Source of the DNA: RYN-230 sp963717125
GTDB lineage: Bacteria; Actinomycetota; Actinomycetes; Streptosporangiales; Streptosporangiaceae
Assembly (NCBI GenBank): GCA_963717125.1
Contig: CAVQVG010000017.1
Location: 310,001 to 374,000 of the forward strand
Reading direction: 5' to 3'
DNA length: 64,000 bases
The notes beneath the pieces were generated by a model. The model had not been told where the DNA came from and did no database searches. It saw only the letters and a list, made by a program, of their open reading frames with translations. This document shows, in pieces, positions 44,267 to 52,858 of this stretch. Each line of letters opens with the position of its first letter. The stretch's first letter is position 1. Made by a program: the position numbers and the translations under genes.

Positions 44267-44285
44267 CCACTACCTAAAGTTAAAT
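44267..44285. promoter_or_regulatory. ACnnnnnGT palindromic motif before secreted gene 4
   Basis: CTACCTAAAGTTAA is the third related site, here 150 bp before the start codon of gene 4 and ahead of the tandem repeat. Confidence 0.35.
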
Positions 44286-44339
44286 CAGTCGGACAGGCCA
44301 GCCGGGGGTATAACGACGCCGGGGCGGGCCGGGGCGGCG

Positions 44340-44429
44340 TCACGACAGCCGGGCGGGCCGGGCGGGGATGACGACGGCCGGGCGGGCCGGGCGGGGATGA
44401 CGACGGCCGGGCGGGGCCGTGCGGGGGGA
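44340..44429. repeat. 29-bp tandem repeat in the leader of secreted gene 4
   Basis: Units at 44340-44368, 44369-44397 and a 32-bp variant 44398-44429 lie head to tail. Each contains a purine-rich GCGGGGATGACGA element, or the related start, that mimics a ribosome site and start codon; the true start follows the last unit. Confidence 0.7.
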
Positions 44430-44434
44430 TGACG

Positions 44435-45163
44435 ATGAGCCGGATGCTCAGCAGCGCTGTGCGGGCGGCCGGGTGCCTGGCTCTGCTGGCCGGGGCCGCG
44501 CTGGCCGGCGCGGCCCCGGCGGCCGCGAGTACCCCGATGAACGAGTCATACGCGGTGTACGCGACCGGGCGGCTGAACACCCAGCCGGTGGGCCAGGCCT
44601 CCTACTCGGGTGGCTCGCCGGTGATCCTGCCCAACGCCGACGCGGCCGGCCTGCTCGGCACCGGGCTGATCACCGACGCGGCCGGCCCGGCCAGCGCCGC
44701 ATCGACCGTTCCCAGCCTGGTCGTCACCCTGCCCGGGCAGGCCGTGCTGCGGGCCCAGCTGGCCTCGTCCTCGTGCCGGTTCGACACCCGGGCCCGCGCG
44801 GCGTCCGGCACCGCACGGATCGACCAGGGCCGGATCACCCAGGCCGGGCGCCGCACGATCGCGCTGCCGGCCAGCGCGGCGCCGAACACCCGGATCGTCG
44901 TCCCCGATGTCGCCGTGATCATGCTGAACCGCCAGTTCACCGGGGTCCGCGGCACGCTGACCGTGCAGGCCATGCGGATCCGCCTGCTGGATCACCGGCA
45001 GAAGCTGATCCTGGCCACGTCGGTGTGCGCCGCGGCCAACCTGGCCCCATCGCCGGGCCTGGGCGGCCCGGCCCTCCGGCTCACCCTCGGCGGCCTGGGC
45101 CTGCTGCTCCTCGCCGGTCTCGGCTACCTGCTCAGCCTGCGCAAGCGCACCGGGGCGGCCTGA
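44435..45163 (+). CDS. Membrane-anchored choice-of-anchor-like protein 4
   Basis: This 242-aa protein is a more distant relative of proteins 1-3. It has a signal peptide (to about 28), the domain with YAVYATGRLN, GLLGTGLITDAAGPAS, SSSCRFDTRA and SAAPNTRIVV, then a C-terminal membrane helix (LRLTLGGLGLLLLAGLGYLL) and an RKR tail. It should remain on the membrane with the domain outside. ATG 44435 is preferred because GGGGGG lies 7 bp before it, rather than at ATG 44429. It may anchor or assemble the soluble relatives; this is only a suggestion. Confidence 0.6.
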   Translation: MSRMLSSAVRAAGCLALLAGAALAGAAPAAASTPMNESYAVYATGRLNTQPVGQASYSGGSPVILPNADAAGLLGTGLITDAAGPASAASTVPSLVVTLPGQAVLRAQLASSSCRFDTRARAASGTARIDQGRITQAGRRTIALPASAAPNTRIVVPDVAVIMLNRQFTGVRGTLTVQAMRIRLLDHRQKLILATSVCAAANLAPSPGLGGPALRLTLGGLGLLLLAGLGYLLSLRKRTGAA

Positions 45164-45169
45164 CCGGCG

Positions 45170-45877
45170 TCAGGCCAGGCAGCGCAGCACGTCACCCAGG
45201 GCCGGGTCCAGCGGGTAGCCCGGGGCAGCCTGGCCCACGCTGGCCGCCACGAAGTCCGCCACCGGCAACTCCGAGCTCACGCTGCCCAGATGCACCAGGA
45301 CTGTGCGTTCAGCAGGAAAGATCTTGACTGGTGAGTTCTGCTCGTCGAGTGCGAACCGGGCCACGCTGGCCCGCCAGGCGGTCCGGCCTGGCTCCTCGCC
45401 CGGGGCCACCGGCGCGGCCACGTCGTCGGCGTGCGTGGCGTAGTCGGAGCTGCAATGGAACGCCTGCAGCCCGGCCGGGTAGGGGCCGGCCGCGGTCAGC
45501 AGCGGCGCGTCGTGGCCGAGGCCGGTCAGCCGCTGCCGGGTCTCCGCGTTCGCTTCCCGCCACTCGGCCAGCACCTCGGCCGCGGGCAGCCCGCGGCGCT
45601 GCCGCACGCACCATTCGTTGAACTCGCGGTAGCCGCCGGCGATGCCCGCGGCCCGCAGCATGCCCCGGAACCCGTCCAGATCACCGTTCAGGCAGGCGTG
45701 GTTGTACAGTTCCGCGCCGGCCAGGTGGGCCAGCACGTCCTGCACGGACCAGCCGGCGCAGCGGCTCGGCCGGGCCCAGCCCGCCGCGTCCAGCCCGGCG
45801 AAGAAAAGGTCTAGCCGGTCCGCTTCCCCATCAAAGAGGCCAAACGAATTGAGCCCGGCCAGTGCCGCTGCGTCCAT
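45170..45877 (-). CDS. Maleylpyruvate isomerase N-terminal (DinB-like) domain protein
   Basis: This 235-aa protein has the MDMPI-N/DinB-like four-helix domain of mycothiol-dependent isomerases (RCAGWSVQDVLAHLAGAELYNH with a metal His, further His in HCSSDYATHADD) and a C-terminal domain. Relatives use mycothiol, the low-molecular-weight thiol of actinobacteria. The reaction here is unknown. It converges on the last secreted-protein gene with a 6-bp gap. Confidence 0.8.
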   Translation of the reverse strand: MDAAALAGLNSFGLFDGEADRLDLFFAGLDAAGWARPSRCAGWSVQDVLAHLAGAELYNHACLNGDLDGFRGMLRAAGIAGGYREFNEWCVRQRRGLPAAEVLAEWREANAETRQRLTGLGHDAPLLTAAGPYPAGLQAFHCSSDYATHADDVAAPVAPGEEPGRTAWRASVARFALDEQNSPVKIFPAERTVLVHLGSVSSELPVADFVAASVGQAAPGYPLDPALGDVLRCLA

Positions 45878-46007
45878 GACCTGCCCTCCGGGGCCGGCGG
45901 GAGCGTTGCCGCAGGCCAGTCAATCACTGCCGGGCTAACTTCCGGTGTACGCAATCGGGCTGGGCGGGGCGTGGCAAAACGCCCATTCCGCGCGGTCGCG
46001 GGAGCGG

Positions 46008-46829
46008 TCAGCCGGCCGGGCGCTGTTGCCCCACGCCGACCAGAACCCAGAACTTGCTCGGGTCCTCGGGCACGTCGGCGGGCGAGTCGGGCCGCCACTG
46101 CGGGATGTAGACCAGGCCCGGATCCAGCAACTCGAATCCGTCGAAGAAACGCAGAATTTCGGCCCGCGAGCGGGTCTGCACGCTCGTGGCCACGCTGCGG
46201 TTATAGACCGTTTCGGTGGCCCGGGCCTTGTCCGGCCGGCTGTCGCTGTTGACGTGGCTCAGCACCAGATAGCTGCCCGGGGCGAGCGCATCGCGAAGCG
46301 TGGCCACGACCGCCCAGGGATCCTCGGCGTCGGCGATGAAATGCAGCACCATGCCGAGCAGCAGCCCGGTCGGCTGGCTGAAGTCGATCAGTCGCTGGGT
46401 GGTGGGGTGGGCCAGGATCTTCTCCGGCTCGCGCAGGTCGGCATTGATGATGTCGGCGTCCGGGTTGCCCTCCAGCAGGGCCTTGCTGTGCGCGATGGCG
46501 ACCGGGTCGACATCGGCGTAGACCACCCGGGAACCCGGTGCGGCCTGCTGAGCCACCTCGTGCACATTGCCCTGGGTGGGGATGCCGGAACCGATGTCCA
46601 GGAACTGGCGGACCCCGGCCGCGGCCAGGCAGCGTACCGCCCGGCCGAGGAACGCCCGGTTGGCCCGGAAGCCGGCCCGGATGTTCGGCTCGACGGCGAT
46701 GATCGCCCGGGCCAGGTCCTGGTCGGCCAGGAAATTGTGGGTGCCGCCGAGCAGGTAGTCATAGACGCGGGCGATGTTGGCCCGCTTGGTGTCCACACCC
46801 GCTGGAACCCAGTCCGGCTGGCCAGGCAT
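46008..46829 (-). CDS. SAM-dependent methyltransferase (DUF574/Methyltransf_19)
   Basis: This 273-aa protein belongs to an actinobacteria-specific methyltransferase family. It has the family start DTKRANIARVYDYLLGGTHNF, the SAM-binding loop FLDIGSGIPTQGNVHEVA, the acidic strand end VYADVDPVAI and the C-terminal LVYIPQWRPD. Substrates are not known; many copies occur per genome in filamentous actinomycetes. ATG 46829 is usual for the family (MPGQPDWVPAG). It stands alone, diverging from the phosphatase gene. Confidence 0.87.
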   Translation of the reverse strand: MPGQPDWVPAGVDTKRANIARVYDYLLGGTHNFLADQDLARAIIAVEPNIRAGFRANRAFLGRAVRCLAAAGVRQFLDIGSGIPTQGNVHEVAQQAAPGSRVVYADVDPVAIAHSKALLEGNPDADIINADLREPEKILAHPTTQRLIDFSQPTGLLLGMVLHFIADAEDPWAVVATLRDALAPGSYLVLSHVNSDSRPDKARATETVYNRSVATSVQTRSRAEILRFFDGFELLDPGLVYIPQWRPDSPADVPEDPSKFWVLVGVGQQRPAG

Positions 46830-47062
46830 GATCTGTCGTTCTCCTCACGGTGCGGGTGTTGCCCGGCCATGATTCCCGCGCCATGATCGTGCCGGACAGG
46901 CCGTATTTGCCCCTGGTCGTGCGGTACATTTCCGCTTGCACGATAGCGCACAGTTTGGGCAATGGGTGCGCGGGCCCGCAGCAGCGCGGGCCGGAATAAC
47001 GCGTGGCTATTGCCGAAGGTGGCCGCCCATAGCCGACGGCCTGGTCGGCAGGATTGGTGCAG

Positions 47063-48712
47063 GTGCCGGTGGAGTCTTGGGTGGCCGGGGAGGGCCGGCC
47101 GGTGCTGCCGCGGCGGCGTGCCCCGGATCTGGCTGGCCTGGCCGCGTTCACCCTGGACACCGGCGGGCGGGTGGATTCCTGGCCGCTGACCGCCGAGCGG
47201 CTGTTCGGGCATCCGGCGGCCGCGGTCATCGGGCGGGACCTGCGTGACGTGCTGCTGACCGGGCCAGGCCAGCGCGAGCTGGCCCACGAGGCGCTGACCG
47301 AGGTGCGCGCGGGCCAGGTCTGGACCACGACGCTGGCCATGGCGTTCGCGGGCGGCAGCGGGCCAGTCGCCATCCGGTGCGAGCCCCTGGCCGGGCCGGG
47401 ATCCGGGGTCCTGGTCATCGCCCAGCATGCCTCGCTGGTCATCGGCTCGGACTGGTTGCGGCACGCGACCGACCGGATCGGCACCACGCTGGACCTGTCC
47501 CGCACGGCCGGTGAGGTGGTCAGCGTTTCGGTGCCCGCGTTCGCCGACGCGGCCGCCGTTTTCGTCGCCGAGCGCCTGCTCGCCGCCGACGAGGCCGGGC
47601 GGCATCAAGCCGGGCCGACCGCCGTGGTGCGGCGGATCGTGGCCCGCGTGGTGGGCCAGCCCGCGGCGGTCACCGACGGCCTGCTGCCCCCGGACGAGGT
47701 GCTGGTACTGGGCGGGGACTCGCCCAGTTACCGCGCCATGGACGGTAACCGCCCGGTCGTGTTCGACCAGCTCGACCCCGATACCACCGAACGGCTGGCC
47801 CGCCGCCCCGGGGGCCTGGAGTTCACCTCGCGGTACGCGTCGTTCCTGGCCCTGCCGCTGCCCGCGCGCGGGGTGGTACTCGGGTGCATGACGTTCTGCC
47901 GGGCGCCGAGCAGCCCGAGCTTCGGGCCTGCGGACATCGCCGCGGCCGAGGAACTGGCGTCGCGGGCGGCGGTGTCGATCGACAACGCACGGCTGTATGA
48001 CCGGGAACGGCGGTCCGCGGTCGCCCTGCAGCAGGGCATGCTGCCCGGCGAGTCGAAGGCCCCGGCCGGCCTGGAGGTGGCGCACCGGTTCCTGCCGGTG
48101 GGCCGGTCCGTGGTGGGCGGGGACTGGCACGACATCGTCGCGCTGCCCGGCGGGCGGGCCGCGCTGATCGTCGGCGACGCGATGGGGCACGGGCCGGAGG
48201 CGGCGGCCGTGATGATCCAGCTGCGCACGGCCGCGCACACCCTGGCCGAGCTGGATATGCCGCCCGGCGAGGTGTTGCGCAAGCTGGACCGGATGGCGGC
48301 CAGCCTGCCCGGCGCCGGGTTCGCCACCTGCGTGGCGGCGGTCGTCAACACTGCGCGCGGCGGCTGTGTGATCGCCGCGGCCGGGCACCCACCGCCGGCC
48401 GTGGCCAGGCCGGACGGCACGACCCAGCTGCTCGAGCTGCCGGCCGGGCTGCCGCTCGGCCTCGGCACCGGCCCGGTGGAGACCACCGAGGTCACGCTCC
48501 CCCCGGGCGCCGTCCTCGCGTTGTACACCGACGGCCTGGTGGAAACCCGCGCCCGGTCGCTGGAAGACGGCATCACCGCGCTGCGCGCCGCGCTCAGCGC
48601 GGCCCTGGCCCGCCCGGACGGGACCCTGGACAGCTGCTGCGAGACGGTCACCCAGGAACTCGGCCCGCACGGCGAAGACGACGTCACCCTGGTCCTGGCG
48701 CGCATCCAGTAG
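47063..48712 (+). CDS. PAS-GAF-SpoIIE serine phosphatase
   Basis: This roughly 549-aa signalling protein probably controls an anti-sigma switch by dephosphorylation. A PAS-like domain (LAAFTLDTGGRVDSWPLTAERLFG) is followed by a GAF domain (about 135-330) and a PP2C SpoIIE domain. The SpoIIE metal-binding motifs are GGDWHDIVALPGGRAALIVGDAMGHG and ALYTDGLVETR...EDDVTLV. There is no histidine-kinase-like C-terminal part. Starts at TTG 47054, GTG 47057 and GTG 47063 are all in frame; the last is best spaced from AGGA. Confidence 0.85.
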   Translation: MPVESWVAGEGRPVLPRRRAPDLAGLAAFTLDTGGRVDSWPLTAERLFGHPAAAVIGRDLRDVLLTGPGQRELAHEALTEVRAGQVWTTTLAMAFAGGSGPVAIRCEPLAGPGSGVLVIAQHASLVIGSDWLRHATDRIGTTLDLSRTAGEVVSVSVPAFADAAAVFVAERLLAADEAGRHQAGPTAVVRRIVARVVGQPAAVTDGLLPPDEVLVLGGDSPSYRAMDGNRPVVFDQLDPDTTERLARRPGGLEFTSRYASFLALPLPARGVVLGCMTFCRAPSSPSFGPADIAAAEELASRAAVSIDNARLYDRERRSAVALQQGMLPGESKAPAGLEVAHRFLPVGRSVVGGDWHDIVALPGGRAALIVGDAMGHGPEAAAVMIQLRTAAHTLAELDMPPGEVLRKLDRMAASLPGAGFATCVAAVVNTARGGCVIAAAGHPPPAVARPDGTTQLLELPAGLPLGLGTGPVETTEVTLPPGAVLALYTDGLVETRARSLEDGITALRAALSAALARPDGTLDSCCETVTQELGPHGEDDVTLVLARIQ

Positions 48713-48873
48713 CCGTTTCCATTCACAAGGTCACCAACTAGGTCACTGTCGGTTTAAGTTACCGTTCTGTTGCTATTGGCCCGTAATCTTCTGACCCGGT
48801 TACCACGTCCACATAAGTAAGCGCGGACTAGGCGCCGTGCTGGGTTGGGAAATCTTCCCGGTTGGGAGACGGA

Positions 48874-49425
48874 ATGTCGCAGCAGCCACCCGGACAGGGC
48901 TGGGGCGGCGTACCTGGTCAGGGCCCGGCTGCCACGCCCGGGCCGCCGTGGGGCGCCGAGGCCAGCCGGGGCCAGTACCGGCCAGCCGGGCAGCCGTCGT
49001 ACGGCGCCGACCCAGGCGGTCAGCCGGCCTACGGCACCAGCCCCGGCGGTCAGCCGGCTGGGCAGCCCGGCGGGCAGCCGTCGGCGGGCCGTCCCTCGTT
49101 CGCCACCCAGCAGCTTCCCGTGGCCGAGCCGACGGGGTTCCTCGGCGCGCTGTTCGACTTCTCGTTCACCTCGTTCGTGACCCCCAAAGTGGTCAAGGTT
49201 CTCTACATCCTGATCGTGGTGGTGGTCGGGCTGAGCGCGCTCGGCTTCGCCCTCAGCATGCTGGCCGCGAACGTCGGGCTCGGCCTCGTCGTGCTGCTTG
49301 TCGGCGCGCCGCTGTATTTCCTGGTGGTCACCGCGCTGTACCGGATAACCCTGGAGTTCTTCATGGTCATCTTCCGGATGGCCCAGGACATCCGGGCCAT
49401 CCGCGAGCGCGGCGACTTCCGCTAG
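48874..49425 (+). CDS. DUF4282 domain membrane protein
   Basis: This 183-aa protein has a disordered Gln/Gly/Pro-rich N-terminal half (repeats of GGQPAYG type, to about 75) and a C-terminal DUF4282 domain with two membrane helices (about 105-127 and 133-155), ending FRMAQDIRAIRERGDFR. Function is unknown. ATG 48874 follows GGGAGACGGA. A 24-bp perfect hairpin begins right at its stop. Confidence 0.83.
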   Translation: MSQQPPGQGWGGVPGQGPAATPGPPWGAEASRGQYRPAGQPSYGADPGGQPAYGTSPGGQPAGQPGGQPSAGRPSFATQQLPVAEPTGFLGALFDFSFTSFVTPKVVKVLYILIVVVVGLSALGFALSMLAANVGLGLVVLLVGAPLYFLVVTALYRITLEFFMVIFRMAQDIRAIRERGDFR

Positions 49426-49427
49426 CG

Positions 49428-49484
49428 GCGCCGGGTCGGGTCACCCAGCCGTGGTGCGGGCGGCTGGGTGACCCGACCCGGCGC
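49428..49484. terminator. 24-bp perfect hairpin after the DUF4282 gene
   Basis: Arms 49428-49451 and 49461-49484 are exact reverse complements with a 9-nt loop. It starts 3 bp after the stop codon, and no U run follows. It should end the DUF4282 transcript and insulate the MarR promoter. Confidence 0.75.
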
Positions 49485-49529
49485 GGGTGCATAAGCAAGA
49501 TATATAACTGCGTGATATAGTTCTCGGCC

Positions 49530-49991
49530 ATGGACGTTACGCAGCAAGTCAGCGTGGCTGGCACCGCCCCGCCCATCGACTGCGCCGAGTTCTCCGCGGT
49601 CCTGGAGCGCCTGCTGGCCGCGTGGCGGCGGCTGGCGGTACCCGGCGAGCTGAGCCCGACCGCGGCGTTTACCCTGGCCCGGCTGGCCCGGGACGGCGCC
49701 AGCCGGCTCACCGACCTGGCCAACAGCGAGCACGTCACGCAGCCCGCCATGACCCAGCTGATCTCCCGGCTGGAGGCCCAGGGACTGGCCGAGCGGTTCC
49801 GCGACCCGGGCGACGCGCGGGTGGTGAACGTCCGGGTCACCGGGGCGGGCGAGGCTCTGGTGGCGAGCAGGCGCGCGGCTCGCGCCGCCCGGCTCACCGA
49901 ACTGGTGGACACGCTGCCGCCCGGGCAGCAGGCCGCACTGGCCATGGCGCTGCCCGCGCTCGACTCGCTGGCCGAGGTGAGCGCCCGGTGA
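49530..49991 (+). CDS. MarR-family transcriptional regulator
   Basis: This 153-aa winged-helix regulator has the MarR core: LTDLANSEHVTQPAMTQLISRLEAQGLAERF and RDPGDARVVNVRVTGAG. MarR proteins usually repress an adjacent efflux gene and themselves and are released by small aromatic ligands. Its stop overlaps the start of the MFS gene (GTGA), so that transporter is probably its target. An AT-rich GATATA direct repeat around 49499-49521 in the promoter may be its site. Confidence 0.86.
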   Translation: MDVTQQVSVAGTAPPIDCAEFSAVLERLLAAWRRLAVPGELSPTAAFTLARLARDGASRLTDLANSEHVTQPAMTQLISRLEAQGLAERFRDPGDARVVNVRVTGAGEALVASRRAARAARLTELVDTLPPGQQAALAMALPALDSLAEVSAR

Positions 49992-51752
49992 GCGCCAGCG
50001 CCGCCACCACGACCGTTAGCCCGGAGCGCCGGGTCAGCCCGTTCCACCAGCCCAAGGCGGTCTGGGCGGTCGCCTTCGCCTGCGTGATCTCGTTCATGGG
50101 CATCGGCCTGGTGGACCCGATCCTGCCCGCGCTGCGGGACAAGCTGCACGCCACGCCCAGCCAGGTCGAGTTGCTGTTCACCAGCTACCTGGTGGTCACC
50201 GCCGTGGCCATGCTGGTCACCGGCTGGGTATCCGCCCGGATCGGCGCCAAACGCACCCTCGTGGCCGGTCTCGTGCTCATCGTGATCTTCAGTGCGCTGG
50301 CCGGCAGTTCGAGCGGCATCAGCGAGATCGTCGGCTTCCGGGCCGGCTGGGGCCTGGGCAACGCCCTGTTCATCGCGACCTCGCTGGCCGTCATCGTGGC
50401 CTCGGCCAGCGGCGGGTTCGCCGGGGCGATCATCTTGTACGAGACCGCGCTCGGCGTCGGCATCGCGCTCGGCCCGCTGGTCGGCGGCGAGCTGGGCGCG
50501 ATCAGCTGGCGCGGACCGTTCTTCGGCGTCACCGTGCTGATGGCGATCGCGCTGATCGCCACGCTGGTGCTGGTTCAGAACACGCCCAAACCCGCGCACC
50601 GGACGTCGATCCTGGATCCGCTGCGCGCGCTGCGCCACCGCGGGCTGCTCACCATGGGATTGACCGCACTGTGCTACAACTGGGCGTTCTTCACCGTGCT
50701 CGGCTACGCGCCGTTCCCGATGAACCTGGGCGCCCACCAGCTCGGCTACGTGTTCACGTGCTGGGGCGTGCTGGTGGCCCTCTTCGCCGTCTTCGTCGCC
50801 CCCCGGCTCGAGCGCCGCCTGGGCGTGGCCAGGACCCTGTACCTGAACCTGACCCTGTTCGCGATCGACGTGCTGGTCATCGCGCTCGGCACGACCGACC
50901 GCCCGGTGCTGATCGGCGCGGTGATCGTGTCCGGCGCGTTCATCGGCATCAACAACACGGTCACCACGCAGGCGGTGATGACCGTCGCCCCGGTCGAGCG
51001 GCCGGTCGCGTCGGCCGCCTACGGCTTCATCCGGTTCATCGGCGCCGGCCTGGCCCCCTACGTGGCGGGCCGGCTGGCCGCCGCGTACAACGTCCACCTG
51101 CCCTTCTACATCGGCGCGGGTGTGGTGGTCGTCGGGATCATCATCCTGTCCACCGGGCATCGGCTGCTCGCCGCCTCGGCCCACCAGGCGCGGCCAGCGC
51201 ACCAGGCGCAGCCGGCCAGGCCAGGCTCAGCCTGGCCGTGCGGACGCCCCCGAGCCAGCCACCGCCCCGACCGCGCCCGGCTGGGTGCTGCTCGCCATCG
51301 ACGGCTCGCCGGGATCCGCCGCGGTCACCAGCCGGGCCGCCGCGGTGGCCGCCAGCCGCGGCGTCGGCGTCGAGGTCATGCACGTCCGGGAGACCGACGT
51401 AGTGGACACCGAGGCCATCGAGCTGGAACCGGCCGAGCAGGCCGAGCGCGTCATCCACGACCGGCTGGCCCAGCTGGCTGGCCTCGGCATACCGGCCAGC
51501 AGCTACCTGGCGACCAGCACCGGTGACCATGGGGATGTGGGCCGGCTCATCGCCCGGCGGGCCCGGGAGATCCGGGCTGGCCTGATCGCGGTCGGCGCGC
51601 CGGCCGGGACGGGCGCGCTGATGGCCGGCGCCGACGCGCTGGCCACCGCCCAGCTGGCCCGGGAGGCGCCCTGCGACGTCCTGGTTGTCCAGCCCAGCCC
51701 GGTGATGACCAGCGCTTTGCCGTCAGCCGACGCCGGCGCCCGCGCGGGTTAA
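49988..51752 (+). pseudogene. MFS transporter fused to a universal stress domain, frameshifted
   Basis: The first frame, from GTG 49988, encodes an MFS drug-efflux-type transporter of about 400 residues with twelve helices and the motif GWVSARIGAKRTLV. The second frame encodes a complete USP domain (WVLLAIDGSPGSAAVTSRAA... EAPCDVLVVQPSP) to 51752. The USP frame has no plausible start of its own. Removing one C from the CCCCC run at 51248-51252 joins them as RPEPATAPTAPGWVLLAIDG. The intact product would be a single MFS-linker-USP protein of about 587 aa. Alternatively these are two genes and the overlap is a coincidence. It is coupled to the MarR gene. Confidence 0.65.
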
Positions 51753-51883
51753 CTCGCCCGGGGTGAGGCGGCCGGTACCCGGCCCCCCTAGGGTTTTCGG
51801 TGGGTCACGGACGACCCGTGCGGTCGCGGACACGATGCGGTGGCGGGCCCGGCGCACAATGGATGGGAGGAGTAGGAGGTCAC

Positions 51884-52729
51884 GTGACCATGGAGATTCG
51901 CTCCTACGTCGCGCTCGGGGACAGTTTCACCGAAGGACTCGACGATCTCACCGCGCCAGACGGCGGCTACCGCGGCTGGGCCGACCGGTTCGCCGAGCGC
52001 CTCGACACCAGGCAGCCCGGCCTGCGCTACGCGAACCTCGCGGTCCGCGGCAAGACGCTCCGGCAGGTCGCCGACGACCAGGTCCCGGTAGCCATCTCGC
52101 TCCGGCCCGACCTGGTCAGCATCGCCGCCGGGGGCAACGACATGCTCCGGCCGGGCGCCGATCCCGACGCGCTGGCGGTCGAGTTCGACCAGCTGATCAG
52201 CACATTGCAGCAGGCCGGCTGCCCGGTGCTCATGTTCACCGGCTTCGATCCGCGGTTCCCGGTGCTCCGGCTGATCCGGGGCAAGGTGGCGGCGTTCAAC
52301 ATGCATCTGCGCGCGATCGCCGACCGGCACCAGTGCCACGTGGTCAACCTGTGGTCCATGCGTGTGCTGCACGACCCGCGGGCGTGGAGTGCGGACCGGC
52401 TGCATCTCACCCCCGACGGGCACCGCCGGGTGGCCCTGCGGGCCTGCGAGGTGCTGGACGTGCCGGTGGACGAGGATTGGCGTGCGCCGTGGCCGCCGCT
52501 GGAGGCGGCCGCGCGCGGCGCGGCCGCCTCCTGGCTGGCCGCGCGGCGGCTGGACGCCCGCTGGGCGCGGGTGCACGCCGCTCCCTGGGTGGGCAGGCGG
52601 ATCCGTGGCCGCTCCTCCGGCGACGGCATCCCGCCGAAACGCCCGCAACTGCTGCCATTTAGCCCAACGCCCGCGCCCGCGACTCGCCTCGACTTCGGCC
52701 TCGGTTCGCTGGAGCACTCGACGTCCTGA
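51884..52729 (+). CDS. SGNH/GDSL-family hydrolase
   Basis: This 281-aa enzyme is an SGNH esterase/lipase with no signal peptide. Block I is YVALGDSFTEG (Ser nucleophile), block III AGGNDML (Asn) and block V SADRLHLTPDGHRRV (catalytic Asp and His). The C-terminal region after about 210 is Arg/Ala-rich and not conserved. The substrate is unknown. GTG 51884 or ATG 51890 may be the start; AGGAGG lies just before them. Confidence 0.85.
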   Translation: MTMEIRSYVALGDSFTEGLDDLTAPDGGYRGWADRFAERLDTRQPGLRYANLAVRGKTLRQVADDQVPVAISLRPDLVSIAAGGNDMLRPGADPDALAVEFDQLISTLQQAGCPVLMFTGFDPRFPVLRLIRGKVAAFNMHLRAIADRHQCHVVNLWSMRVLHDPRAWSADRLHLTPDGHRRVALRACEVLDVPVDEDWRAPWPPLEAAARGAAASWLAARRLDARWARVHAAPWVGRRIRGRSSGDGIPPKRPQLLPFSPTPAPATRLDFGLGSLEHSTS

Positions 52730-52858
52730 CCCGGTCCGCAGTATGACACTCACGGTCGGTAGCTGAACTGTTACGCTGAGCCGCCCGACCGTGGATGCGG
52801 CCAGCCGCGTCCCGCGAGGGAGCCATCCCCTATCGCGAGCGTGGAAGGAAAACCGGAC

